NCBI GenBank assembly: GCA_900618425.1
Contig: UZAN01042781.1
Location: forward strand, 1 to 11,659
Length of the DNA: 11,659 nt
Source: Echinostoma caproni
Taxonomy: Eukaryota; Platyhelminthes; Trematoda; Plagiorchiida; Echinostomatidae
Direction: 5' to 3'
Position numbers and translations under genes: made by a program. How positions within the stretch are numbered: the first letter of the stretch is position 1; each line of letters opens with the position of its first letter. Under the pieces are notes generated by a model. It did no database searches. It had not been told where the DNA came from and saw nothing but the letters and a program-made list of their open reading frames with translations. Positions 1 through 8,620 of this stretch are shown here, one piece after another.

Positions 1-2
1 TA

Positions 3-984
3 CTTGGCTGGATCGGGGAGTTTCTTTCATTACATACCATGTCAGTTCGCTTTTCCGATGCAATTTCTGATCCAATAGATGTCAACCGTGGGGTTCCACA
101 GGGATCTGTACTAGACCCACATCTTTTCCTTACCTTTATAAATGATATTCCAGACGTTTTCGGACCACAAACTCTGCCGCTTGCGTACGATACCAAAATA
201 TGAAGGACAATAACAAAACCAGAAGAATCATTTGATCTCCAGAACGCCCTTGACCCAGCCCACAGATGGTCTGTCTCCAATGATATGGAATTCAACGTTA
301 CCAAATGTAAAGTTTTATCATCACGTCACCCTGGTCGTTTTTCCCACACTCTCGGACACGAAACTCTGCCTCATGCTCCATCTGGGAGTAGTCATTCGCG
401 CAGACTTGAGTTGTTCCTGAAACTGTTCCACGGCATCATCCATGGCGGCAAAATAGGTTGAACTGCTGAAACGTGTTTTTGGATTGTTTGAGCCGGCTTT
501 CTTTCCACGTCTGTTAGCCACAGATATCAGTCAAAACACCGAGTACTCAATTCAAGCCTAGAACCAATGGCTGCAGTTAGATCGGAAGGCACTCAAAAAT
601 CCTCAGCGAATGGCTACCAAGATGGTCAAAGGTCTACAGTCCAAGACCTATGGCGAAAGATTAAAGCTCTTGGGGCTATACTCGTCTCAATATCGTCAAA
701 TCAGAGGCGATATGATCTTACTGTATCAGATTTTCCAACAGCCCAACCATCCATTTAGATCCCTTTTAGTTTTGTCAACCAATGTTCACCTCAGAGGGCA
801 TCCACTGAAGTTGGCACACCAAAAGAGCCGTCTCGACTGCAGACGCCATACGTTTGCAGTCAGAGTGTGTAACACATGGAACTCTCTACCATCTCACGTG
901 GTCCGTGCGCCAACATTACTATCTTTCAAGCGTCAGCTTGATGATGCTCTGGAAAACATTATGTTTCAACACCCAACTACATAA
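3..984 (+). pseudogene. Decayed ORF2: reverse transcriptase end plus C-terminal domain
   Basis: In a live element this protein would nick the target and copy the element RNA into DNA at the nick. The frame starting at base 3 reads the thumb-side RT region: WIGEF, then GVPQGSVLDP at about 90-119, then FINDI at about 138-152. The active-site YADD box has collapsed to AYDTKI, apparently by loss of two codons, and a TGA follows at 201-203. The same frame continues with LQNAL, HRWSVSNDMEFN and TKCKVLSS. Between about 330 and 400 the reading moves to the frame of base 1. That frame carries LSCS, a stop, KRVFGLFEPAFFPRLL and, from 610 to the stop at 982-984, an open stretch with MATKMVKGLQSKTYGERLK, the RR-F-R motif and WNSLPSHVV. 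No catalytic activity is possible. Other ORFs here are frame shadows. Confidence 0.85.
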
Positions 985-1156
985 TATATTCTCCTATGCT
1001 TGTCACAAACATTACGTTTCTCTTTTACGTACACATGGACTTATTGTGATTCTGTGAATCGTGTTTCGGACCCAAAATGTAGCCACCCTATGGGATTTGA
1101 TAAGTGAAGTTTTTGTAAGTTTTTCCCATAATTAAATATTGAATCTGAATTTGAAA
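985..1156 (+). other. 3' UTR and TTGAA-rich tail of LINE copy 1
   Basis: About 170 bases of AT-rich sequence follow the ORF2 stop and end in ATTGAATCTGAATTTGAAA (about 1138-1156). Many CR1-group elements end in a short degenerate direct repeat instead of a poly(A) tail. The two TGAA-containing units fit that pattern. The exact junction with host DNA is inferred, since no target-site duplication can be assigned while the 5' end is missing. Confidence 0.55.
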
Positions 1157-2640
1157 TGTATTGATCATATCCGAGTCAGTTTGAGCAATCACGAATAGAG
1201 TATCAACAGACTAAGCACAATTTATTTTGTTCGGAAATGAGACAACTATTTATGACACTAAAATATGTCCGGTAGCGCGTAACACGTGCTCCAGGTTTAC
1301 TGAGATAAGCACTGTGAAAACAAAGGTTTCCGTTTGGACGAGGCTCAGGTGCCGGACCGAATTCCAATCTCCCACGTTAAAGTAGAAAGACTTTTGTCGG
1401 AAAACATGGGTTGCGTAAGGTGCAAAATGAAGCGTGATTTAAAGTCCTCGCACCCAAAGAATTTTGGTTACACACAATGAACGATGAGTAGCACATAATT
1501 ATCTAGTGGGCTGCACCGTTCTGGCACTGGATGAGGTGAAAAATCCAGCTAACAGATTAGAAGTCACATGCAAACACACAGTTAATTATGTGCCAATCAA
1601 ATCACTGCCTCGAATAGTTCACATGCTAGTCACTCGGAGTTCCTAAACGAGTAAGCAACCACAATATGATGGAATGCATCTGAGCGGAGACAAATAAGCC
1701 TGAATGCAAACGGTGTGTGAGCAAAGCGGAATTCATGATTTCATTTGGGTGTGGTCAATTTGATTTGTTTCGAGAGAATTTCTGACATGCATACGAGAGA
1801 GAGTTGTGAAATGATGATGCGTTTGTTGCTCCGGAGGAATTCTCGGGTACTTTTGGAGTTGATCGAACAGATCTGCGATGGAATCTGAAACAATTACGTG
1901 GATGACTAAGGCAAACGATTGCTAAGGGGGAAAACACGAACATCGGTAAGGTAATTTAAATGCACAACCAGGGGGAATAAAATCATTCCTGTTTCGCTGT
2001 GGTAATACACGCCCGTACTTTCAACAGAGTTATGGCAAAATTTTCATCGTAAATGAAAAGATGAGGGGGAGGTGGGGGGAAAGTCAGATGATTCATCGTA
2101 GGCTCATCATCATCATCGCACATTGAAATATAGGGGAGCGAAAGTCATCGATCACTGCCAAACTGGCAACGTATATGTATTGAGTTTTGAGGGACTGGTG
2201 CTGTTAGAGTATCCAGCCACTAAGCAGGAGAACGATTAGGGTTCTGTTGTGCTCCCCTCCCTCGCCCCTCAAATAAATGGTAGGTAAATGAGCACACAAC
2301 GAATTAAGCAGTACGTTTATTCTAAACAGCAAATATGTAGGCGATTCACAAACCGGGAAACAAACAGGACCGATCAGCGCGTAGGAAGACAGACAAGCAA
2401 ACAGGCGGACTCCGGCTCACACTTCGCACTACATGCGAATGCCATCAAGCCAGCATTCAAATTGTTAGTCAATCGATCAACAGTTGTAGGCCACAATAAG
2501 TTCTCAACCAAAGCCTTTAGTTCTGTCAAGAACCTGGCCGCAAGGCAGCGGGTGAAACAAAGCGGAGGCCTATTTACGTGGATCAATTACTCCTGCACCA
2601 TTGTTTACCGACAGAAACGTCAATTCTAGTCGAACCGTAA
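1157..2640. other. Intergenic, no gene seen
   Basis: About 1.5 kb with only short open frames in all six frames and no recognisable domain. It holds a short TCA triplet run at 2104-2117 and a G-rich patch at about 2065-2081 (GGGGGAGGTGGGGGGA). The open frames at 1755-1943 (minus) and 2288-2629 (plus) have compositions that resemble nothing I recognise, so I treat them as chance. Confidence 0.6.
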
Positions 2641-2820
2641 CCTGGCGGGTCAGGGGACTGGACTTTGTCCGGTCTCCACCCTTCGACCTTCCAAGCATGA
2701 TTAGATCTTCGGCTTGCCAAAGTGAGTAGCTCGCTGGGTCAAAGAGGTGCACAAGCCATCACACCACGGCAAGGTGTAGTCTTTTCGTGATGGTCGTAGG
2801 CTCACCCCTACGGATTGGCT
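2641..2820. repeat. Cluster of perfect inverted repeats, possible structured RNA or repeat UTR
   Basis: This block is GC-richer than its flanks and holds several near-perfect inverted repeats. (1) 2653-2663 pairs with 2667-2677: 11 bp including two G-U pairs, loop TTT. (2) GGCTTG 2711-2716 pairs with CAAGCC 2752-2757, enclosing AGTGAG 2721-2726 with CTCGCT 2730-2735 (loop TAG). (3) CCATCAC 2756-2762 pairs with GTGATGG 2787-2793, with a smaller ACACC/GGTGT pairing inside at 2761-2777. (4) CGTAGG 2795-2800 pairs with CCTACG 2807-2812. Helices 2 and 3 share bases 2756-2757. The pairing is read directly. Whether it is a transcribed RNA, a retroelement UTR or a foldback element is unknown. I see no match to tRNA, 5S, U1, U2, SRP or hammerhead core motifs. 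Confidence 0.5.
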
Positions 2821-3387
2821 AATAGAATATCAACGCACCTCGAAACCCTTGTGAGAGAAGCGCGAGTATCAGATCCGTAGGTGACACACGTATATTCAGC
2901 CTCTTGAGTAGGTTGAGTAGGGCCTGTTGAAGACAATATCACCTACATTCTGGAGACCAGAGAAAATATTGAAATGGAAGACAAGACAACAGAACTCAAA
3001 CGGTGTGTTTACTCAAGAAAATAATGTTGTTTCAAACAGCACCGGGGTTGGAATTGTAATGTGAGGCGACGCTGTCGCAAGCGTTGTTTCGAAATGACAT
3101 GGCAGGACGATTCGAATGAGGGAACAATGTCTGAATTTATTCGCATTCTTGATAGTTTTAATTTACAAATAACTGTGAGACCGGTTAAATGGAACCAAAA
3201 TAGCAATCCATAGAAATCAATCTTGATGATGTAATAAACCATTTGAAGTCGGTTCTATTTCTGTCAGTTTATCATTTCCATTTCCTTTTATGGAATACAT
3301 ACACACAGAATTTTGAGTAAAGGTGAACTAGCCAATCAAAAGAGTCTGCCACAGAGCATACAGAGAACGAGGAAAGTCTGGCGGCCG
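2821..3387. other. Intergenic, no gene seen
   Basis: No domain or RNA motif is recognisable. The minus open frame 3009-3242 is rich in hydrophobic and basic residues but shows no family signature. Bases up to about 2960 could be a continuation of the structured block, but the dense pairing stops near 2820. Confidence 0.5.
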
Positions 3388-3469
3388 CGGTGGTGGTGGT
3401 GGTGGTGGGATTCGAACACACCTCCTACTGTGGGTGATAATATAATAACATTATTACTGGGCCAACAAC
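3388..3469 (-). mobile_element. tRNA-derived SINE, copy A, with CCA-repeat tail
   Basis: Read on the minus strand, 3469 down to 3398 is a 72-base tRNA-like body. It starts GTTGTTG. Its A-box-like sequence TGGCCCAGTAA fits the pol III consensus TRGYNNARNNG at 10 of 11 positions. Its B-box TGTTCGAATCC fits GGTTCGANNCC at 10 of 11. The T stem (GTGTG/CCCAC) has four of five pairs, and an acceptor-like 3' end CACCACC pairs at five of seven positions with the 5' end. A (CCA)n tail follows, down to about 3388. On the plus strand this tail appears as the GGT run. The copy at 8621-8706 aligns along the whole body at roughly 70 percent by eye. Decay in the stems argues against a working tRNA. Confidence 0.6.
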
Positions 3470-4381
3470 ACCCTGTCAGCGCATTTGCGAGTAGGTGTTT
3501 CATTTTGCTCGGTATTGTCCTTCTATTTTCTTTTCTACTTTGAAAACTATTCATGTTTGTAAGAAAACGTAAAGTGGCGAACAAACTCGTTTGCCGTGAT
3601 TATTCTACAGGCTAATACATCAGAATTCATATCAAACTGTTTAGAAGGGGGGATAAATTAAGACAAGTTGGAAAAGAGGTAATCAACATTCCAATTCCAT
3701 GACCGGATGATGTTGCTCGCACTTTGATCCTCACATATGCTCACTGGTTCGGGTCATTAGAGATGGCTGGATGATGACTATGTCGCGTGTGGTGTGGGCC
3801 ATGGAAGACCGAGAGTTCTTACGAACTGTTTTTGCGAGCAAAAGGGGGGGGGTGATTGTGTAGGTGGATTCCAATCGGTTCCGCTGTGACCAAAATGTGA
3901 CTCCTAATCCTCTTAGATCGGCGGGTGCAAACTGAGTGGACGAGTTGACACGCTTCGGCCACAATAACTACATGGTTTGATTCCACGATTTCATGCCACA
4001 GATGTGATAGATTTTATGAATGCTGTGAGCATTCCGTACAAGTAACCATCATCATTGTATCTGGACAACATGGTTTTTGTAATAAGCGTTGAAAAATTCA
4101 AATAATCGAGTATAGGAATGGCTGGCGAACACGATTTTGTATCTTGGGCCTGAAAAGTCACGATCACATCTGATCTAGGAGCCAAACATATAACGGAGGT
4201 TTGCAACAAAAATGCATTTTGCAAAGTTGATATTGAAAAAAACGTGGGAATGATTGCAACATTTGTTCAAATGTGAGCAAGCGGGATACTGGAGTCACCA
4301 AAGACTACTACCATTAAGGACTCATTAAAAACCGGTAAACTTAGCCTTGGCAAGTGGAATGACAAACTATCTGAGGTCCCA
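3470..4381. other. Intergenic, no gene seen
   Basis: About 900 bases without recognisable coding sequence. It contains a run of G at about 3844-3851. The block at 3573-3601 recurs near 10417. The minus open frames 3336-3584, 3731-3964 and 3991-4224 have no family signature, and the first owes its histidine run to the SINE tail. Confidence 0.55.
3573..3601 (+). repeat. Short dispersed repeat, unit 1
   Basis: This 29-base stretch matches 10417-10445 at 26 positions, including the exact 13-mer AACAAACTCGTTT. The flanks align only weakly. It may be the conserved core of a larger decayed repeat or a chance match. Confidence 0.35.
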
Positions 4382-4459
4382 CTAGCATGGTCGCGGTAGT
4401 GAGCCAGACCACGGACAGTCTGCCTACCACTAAATTCGGGTTCGAACCTCGAATGCTAA
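4382..4459 (+). mobile_element. Second tRNA-like sequence, probable SINE head
   Basis: A 78-base sequence with tRNA-like ends. CTAGCAT (4382-4388) pairs with ATGCTAA (4453-4459) at six of seven positions. A T arm TCGGG-TTCGAAC-CTCGA (4436-4452) has all five pairs, one of them G-U. It contains a perfect pol III B box, GGTTCGAACCT. The middle is about five bases longer than in a normal tRNA, and I cannot fold a convincing D arm or anticodon arm, so I do not call it a tRNA gene. It differs from the SINE at 3388 and 8621. It lies just beyond the 3' side of the minus-strand LINE. Confidence 0.5.
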
Positions 4460-4646
4460 GGTCCAAGGCATGCCGTTCAAAGTCCAACTAAAGTTTTATT
4501 ATGACGATTGCCTAAAAGTGGTTGCGTTTTTTGTCCTACAGAGTTATTCGTATTACTGGATCGATCAAAGTGCGATTAGAAATGGCACAATTTTTCATTG
4601 ATTCATCTGCTGCTACGGATGTTGAAATTTAAGACACGAGGATGAT

Positions 4647-5346
4647 TTATTCATCCACTGTGGGCCTAAAAGAATCAATTGTTGGCGCATAAACAACATG
4701 AGGTGGTGAGGAATTCGAAATACTATACTATACTATACTATACTATACTATACTGCGAAGTCAAATGAATGATCCCGGCATTCTAATCATCAGATTTTGA
4801 GCGCCGACTTGAGTAAATGCCCCCTAATGTGAATCTTGGGCGAGGAGGTGACTAATGAGCGACATGATTAGTCAGGATTCTGCATTGTTTCATACGTGAA
4901 AATCAAGTCTCCTAGAATTGAACGATACCGGGTGAGAGCAACCCTATTGATTCCAACTTTTGATATAGGTGTTGGACTACATTCCCTTGACCATCTTCTT
5001 GGACCACCCTCTTTGAGGTTTACGATCGCAGTATGGTCATGGACTCCACACCTAAATGGTTATGCTCAATTTGGAGTCGAATATACACGGATAGCAAACG
5101 TGGGAACTGCATAGTATCACATTGACCAACGACTCGCTTTGGCAAACCAACATATCCCTCAGCGGTGGGCGACACCCTGGAACAGTTTATAGAACAACTT
5201 AGGTCGTCTTGAACAATAATACGGAGTTCGTTTTCATTCAAGGTATAAGGAAGTTGATGGAATCCCATGAAGTATAAGAAGCGAGTATTGTGGTGAAGAT
5301 ATACGAACGTACATTTTGGTGCATTAAAATTCGATTTTATTTTCGA
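4647..5346 (-). pseudogene. Decayed ORF2 C-terminal domain of LINE copy 2
   Basis: This follows the RT domain in the minus direction. The open stretch 5406-5020 reads FNAPKC, ELRIIVQDDLSCSINCSR and KRVVGQCDTMQFPRLL, which line up with LSCS, NCST and KRVFGLFEPAFFPRLL of copy 1. Then come KKMVKGM, a stop, NTY (copy 1: TKMVKGLQSKTY), RYRSILGDLIFT, and SPKIHIRGHLLKSALKI with LECRDHSF. The microsatellite at 4721-4754 interrupts it exactly where copy 1 has FAVRVCNTW. PPHVVYAPTIDSFRPTVDE and a TAA at 4647-4649 close the domain. This is one of the clearest parts of the alignment and fixes the family identity of both copies. Confidence 0.8.
4721..4754 (+). repeat. TACTA pentanucleotide microsatellite
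   Basis: Nearly seven perfect tandem units of TACTA. It sits inside the LINE copy 2 C-terminal domain and replaces about 20 bases that encode RVCNTW in copy 1. The conserved sequence resumes on both sides, so it arose after insertion of the element or in its source copy. Confidence 0.97.
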
Positions 5347-5349
5347 TCG

Positions 5350-6144
5350 ATCATTGATAAACAGAATTCTGAAGTGCCAGTGTATCATCAGGTTTTTTCG
5401 CTGCATTTAATATTTTTTATTGTCTATAAACATTTGTGGCCCCAAAAGGTCTGAGGGTCAAGCACAGATCCTTGTCAGCCTCCTCAGACTAGGTTGAGAG
5501 GGCCAGATAATGACCCAGAAACCCGAATAGCGTTGACGGTGTAGTTTTTCTATTCAACCAAGAACACGTCCCCCAATTCCATAATTGGGTAGTTTCCTCA
5601 TCGGTATTTTATGGTTCACTCTATCCAGTGCTTTGGAGATACCGAGATACATACACTACGTTCACTGCATCACCACGAAAAACTGTTTTTATCCACTCTT
5701 CTGGGGCCCAGAAGCAAGTTGATGGTACATGATTGCATGCCAAGAAACCCATGTTATACCGGAGATAAAACGTTGCATTTTCCCCAATTGATTTATCACA
5801 CTGTCTGCGACAATGGATTTTATGACTCTGGATAATACCGCGCGAGAGGTGACGGGACTGTAGTTGGTCACTTCACTACGACAGCCACCTTTGTGGATTG
5901 GTGAAATTATTCCTTGTTTCAATGTCTGTTGGAGTACTGTGTTGTCAAACATTTATTGAAATAATTCACCTAATGACTGAGCTATGTCACCTACCAAGTT
6001 GATAAGTGTTTGCAACTGGATGTTATTTAACTCAGGAAATGAATTTCTTTTCAAACACCTGATTTCTGGAGGAATCCGTTGTGGTTGGTGTTGGATGTGG
6101 TGTGTCCCTGAGTGACAGAACCAGTTGTAACCTGGTGTTGACAA
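5350..6144 (-). pseudogene. Decayed reverse transcriptase domain of LINE copy 2
   Basis: The frame at 6144-5953 reads a pre-RT region ending in IAQSLGELFQ. After one stop, 5952-5689 carries the RT fingers: GIISPIHKGGCRSEVTNY, then VLSRVIKSIVADSVINQL. HGFLGMQSCTINLLL then lies in another frame, and GISKALDRVNHKI (motif A region) and RKLPNYGIGGRVLG in yet another. The QGSVLDP block is at about 5474-5454. Copy 1 has about 110 bases between QGSVLDP and the KPEES-LQNAL block. Here only about 50 bases separate QGSVLDP from the equivalent KPDDT-LQNSV, so some 60 bases covering the INDL and YADD catalytic box are gone. The domain cannot be functional. Confidence 0.78.
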
Positions 6145-6189
6145 GTGAATTAAAAACTTGAGCGTATCAAATTGAACATTTTAGCTGCC

Positions 6190-6262
6190 TGTTTTGTTTG
6201 GACTGAAATACGTCTTGTCGTACGCAGCACTCGAACCGCGGACCTCAATTTTCTAGAGCCAT
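6190..6262 (-). other. Possible tRNA-like B box within the LINE linker
   Basis: On the minus strand, 6237-6227 reads GGTTCGAGTGC, a 10 of 11 match to the pol III B box. GGCTCTAGAAAATTGAGGTC precedes it and has a tRNA anticodon-arm look. No A box or acceptor pairing is evident. The stretch lies between the endonuclease and RT regions, where LINE sequence is hard to follow, so it is either a degraded SINE or a chance motif. An ambiguous base (N) is at 6275. Confidence 0.22.
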
Positions 6263-6499
6263 TCATATGTTTGTNGTTTGTACAATCTCTTTGGATTAGA
6301 CATCAATTTACGTGTTAGCATGCCTTGGCACATGAACTCGCTCGCTTTTCCGCATCAGTTTTGTGCAGTGGTTTTGCACGATGTAGTAGGTATACCATGA
6401 GTTGTTACAAGGAAATTGTTCAAAAGTTGACCATGGGATATTCGTCTGCGAAATCCACTTATTTGTTCGACTACAAATTTCTGATTTCTGCTAAGTTGA

Positions 6500-7190
6500 T
6501 TATCTAATTTGGTTGGTCTTGTTCACGCCTAGCACCATTTCTGTCAGATGATTCGGAAATTTTTGCCAGGCTACCAGGAGATCACACTTCGTTGGAAAAA
6601 TTCCATTGGAAGTGTTTCGCGAAATCACAAGTTTGATGTAATCCAGGAACATACTAGAGTTAATCACAGAAGTTTGCGGTAAAGCTGCATAGTAAACGAG
6701 GTCAAACAACCGCACAGGGTAACCACTACGTCCTAATAGGCTTGTAGTAGAAATAGTTTCCAACATAACAAGAAGTTCAACACCGACCAATGACTGATTG
6801 CCTCCAAACCTTGTTGGCTGGTTCACAAAATTGCAAGGTGGATACAATCCAATAAACTGAATTATTGTTCCCCTAACCGATTGTAAGTAGGTCATAATTT
6901 AACCGAATTTCAACAAATGAAGTCCCCCCTAATGAGCACATGCGTGAATTTGAATGACAGAATGTGACATGGTATTTGCAGTATCGCTTCACCGACTAAG
7001 TCACTGGCTGAAGGAGTGGGCTTTAGCACACCAACCAAGCCGTAGCGTGTTGCCACCGATGCACTTTGCATCACAGCGACGACGACTCAAACCGCTGGAT
7101 GATCCTAAGGCTCGTTGATACTACAAAAGTTTTCAATCCGCGCATCCTTACAGAGTTCAGCTTGAGATCACAACTTGGAGAAGTTTTTAT
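6500..7190 (-). pseudogene. Decayed APE-type endonuclease domain of LINE copy 2
   Basis: This would be the target-nicking endonuclease of ORF2. Minus-strand reading gives ELCKDARIENFCSI near 7155-7115, then GLVGVLKPTPSASDLVG near 7045-6990 in the place of the usual 'GV-YRSPSS' motif. FTHVLIRGDF follows at about 6948-6919, matching the LI-GDFN motif; the asparagine has become isoleucine and a stop comes two codons later. Next come FVNQPTRFGG (about 6832-6803) and LLGRSGYPVRLFDL. In live enzymes the last block carries the catalytic S-D-H, but here it reads S-G-Y, so the nuclease is dead even apart from the stops. The open stretch 6895-6500 carries the C-terminal half and the start of the linker. 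Confidence 0.72.
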
Positions 7191-7703
7191 ATATAAATAT
7201 ATGATCACGTATTGAGTGAGGAAACCGGGCTACAGGGAACGGTTTAGAAGTCGAATGTTTTATTCAAATTAATTATCATGGTTGTGGAAAAACATTAAAC
7301 CAGGACTTTAGTAACTTTGAAATGCTCTTGTGTCAAAAATTAATGAAATAACCATCGCAGCTGAGGTTAGTTTTTGAGTGTTTATGTCTAATGAAGAATA
7401 GACCAGGAGATTCAAAATGAATCAACAATTTTTCCGGCTAAGCGAAAAGATCTCACCGGTGATTTTGGAAATAAAAATTCCCCAACTCCAACAGGTGAAC
7501 GCGTAGAAAAATCAAAAACTCGATAACTCAAGAGTGAGCGGGTGAAACCAAGCTCCGCTTATAGAGCCACACATGTAGGCAATGAAGAAAGTGCTAGTAG
7601 GAATGTAACTGTGTGTGTGACATCAGTAGGTTTCGATGGCGTGAAAAGAAAATATTAGTCAACAATTCGTCTGTCTTTATCTGGATACCAGTCTCATACG
7701 TTG
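7191..7703. other. Intergenic between LINE copies, no gene seen
   Basis: AT-rich sequence (for example the ATATATAAATATATG stretch near 7188-7202) with no domain in either strand. It separates the 5' side of LINE copy 2 from the truncated 3' side of copy 3. The upstream parts of copy 2 may extend into it beyond recognition. Confidence 0.5.
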
Positions 7704-8343
7704 CTACGTTCTGATGTCATACAGCTTGGAATTATGACGATTGCATGCAGAAACAAAAGCCCTTTCTGTATGCGTGCGACATTTTAGGCTACTCGTAACG
7801 ACAACACTCAAATCTCGTTCCTCAGACGATGATTGGTGTGCGGCATTCTCGAAACGGTATGTGATGGTTGTGAACTCATGTCATCCAATTCTCAGGTGGT
7901 TTGCATTTTTGGATGTTCACTGGCAAACCCCACATACCCGAGCAGTCTAGGTCCTCTTGTAAAGAGATTCCCGATCTGTTTCCGACCGGATTGTGCGTCA
8001 TAGCTTGAATTCGTAGGCAGGGGATACTCAACGTCGATAATATGTCGTTTGAAAATGCCAGAAACATAAGAGGACCAAGAACGGAGCCTTGTTGGACACC
8101 GCTGGTGACGGGACACCAAGCTGATTCTGTTTGTGAAACTCTCGCAGAGATGGAGTCCGTTTCAGGAAATTCTCCCCAGAATCCTGAGGTTAGTAAGCAA
8201 TCTGTCATGCGGTACTTTGTCGAACGCATTACCGATATCAATAAAGATGATGTCCGTGCTGTATACCTGGTCCTTGCCTCTAGACCAACACTCACCGGCA
8301 AGCAGCAAAATTGATCATGCAGGACCGCTTCTTGCGGAATTCG
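7704..8343 (-). mobile_element. CR1-like LINE, RT fragment (copy 3)
   Basis: A third minus-strand fragment covers the middle of reverse transcriptase and the first part of the region after it. FRKKRSCM lies at 8339-8316. LLLAGECWSRGKDQVYSTD and IIFIDIGNAFDKVPHDRLL (motif A, aspartate kept) follow in another frame. After a further frameshift comes VTSGVQQGSVLGPLMFLAF with SNDI, at about 8112-8043. The YADD position is degraded to a QAMTHN-like reading. SLQEDLD and VNIQKCKP are then seen, and after a stop SSEERDLSVVVTSSLKC with HTERAFVSACN, down to a TAG at 7706-7704. The remaining C-terminal domain and 3' UTR are missing. Wording around the DL-V block differs from copies 1 and 2, so this may be another subfamily. 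Plus-strand ORFs here are shadows. Confidence 0.8.
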
Positions 8344-8620
8344 CATCAACTGGTATCGCTCGAGTTACTTCATCATACATTGAGCTGTATTTGGACAATC
8401 AAATGTTGACATTACCCTCACAAATGAAAGGTCTTGCTGAGATAGAAAATAATTTTTCTTTTGAGTGCCTTTGTCCACTGTTTTGATTATTGGGTATCTC
8501 TATGTCTCCTATTAGGCTCCAAGATTAAATTGATCTCCAGCAGTCTAGGGGGTGAGTTTTTCTGATGCTCAAAATCAGTCGCTCTTTCTGTAGTGTGGAC
8601 GTGTACTTTAGTATATTCAC
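8344..8620. other. Unassigned stretch between LINE copy 3 and SINE copy B
   Basis: It should contain the RT fingers of copy 3 if the element continued, but I cannot match any frame to the NYRP-type region. The element appears truncated or rearranged at about 8343. Confidence 0.4.

Larger units (their letters stand above)
1..1156 (+). mobile_element. CR1-like LINE, 3' part (copy 1), runs off left edge
   Basis: This is the 3' portion of a non-LTR retrotransposon. It enters the window inside the reverse transcriptase domain and continues through the C-terminal domain, a 3' UTR and a short TTGAA-rich tail. The family call rests on the RT motif GVPQGSVL, the FINDI motif just after it, and the closing CR1-type pattern (RRHTFAVR, then WNSLPSHVV, then SFKRQLDDAL). 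The 5' boundary is outside the window. The copy is dead: it has in-frame stops, at least one frameshift and a damaged YADD box. It shares the C-terminal domain with the minus-strand copy at 4647-7190, so the two belong to one family. Confidence 0.88.
4647..7190 (-). mobile_element. CR1-like LINE, near ORF2-length decayed copy (copy 2)
   Basis: This is the main element of the window, read from about 7190 down to the ORF2 stop at 4647-4649. Domains appear in the expected order: endonuclease (about 7190-6500), a poorly conserved linker (about 6500-6150), reverse transcriptase (about 6144-5350) and the C-terminal domain (about 5346-4647). The roughly 2.5 kb span fits a CR1 ORF2 missing only the start of its endonuclease. 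The frame changes repeatedly and there are many stops. A short stretch of the RT core is missing, and a TACTA microsatellite sits in the C-terminal domain. The 5' end fades near 7190 and the 3' tail cannot be delimited. It is in the same family as copy 1, as shown by the shared NCSR/NCST, KRV, FPRLL and KMVKG blocks. Confidence 0.82.

Noticed and set aside
2288..2629. Plus open frame of 113 codons as a host gene
   Set aside because: Its composition is biased to Q, R, K, T and S, with no domain and no splice context. It ends just before the structured block.
3336..3584. Minus frame with a run of histidines that looks like a His-rich protein
   Set aside because: The histidines come from the CCA-repeat tail of SINE copy A, and nothing else in the frame resembles a protein family.
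6144..6500. A separate insertion splitting LINE copy 2
   Set aside because: The distance from the endonuclease motif to the ORF2 stop already matches an uninterrupted CR1 ORF2, so decayed linker is the simpler reading.
8042..8486. Overlapping plus-strand open frames of 90 and 117 codons as genes
   Set aside because: The part up to about 8343 is the complement of the RT motifs of LINE copy 3, so those frames are shadows. The remainder shows no family signature.
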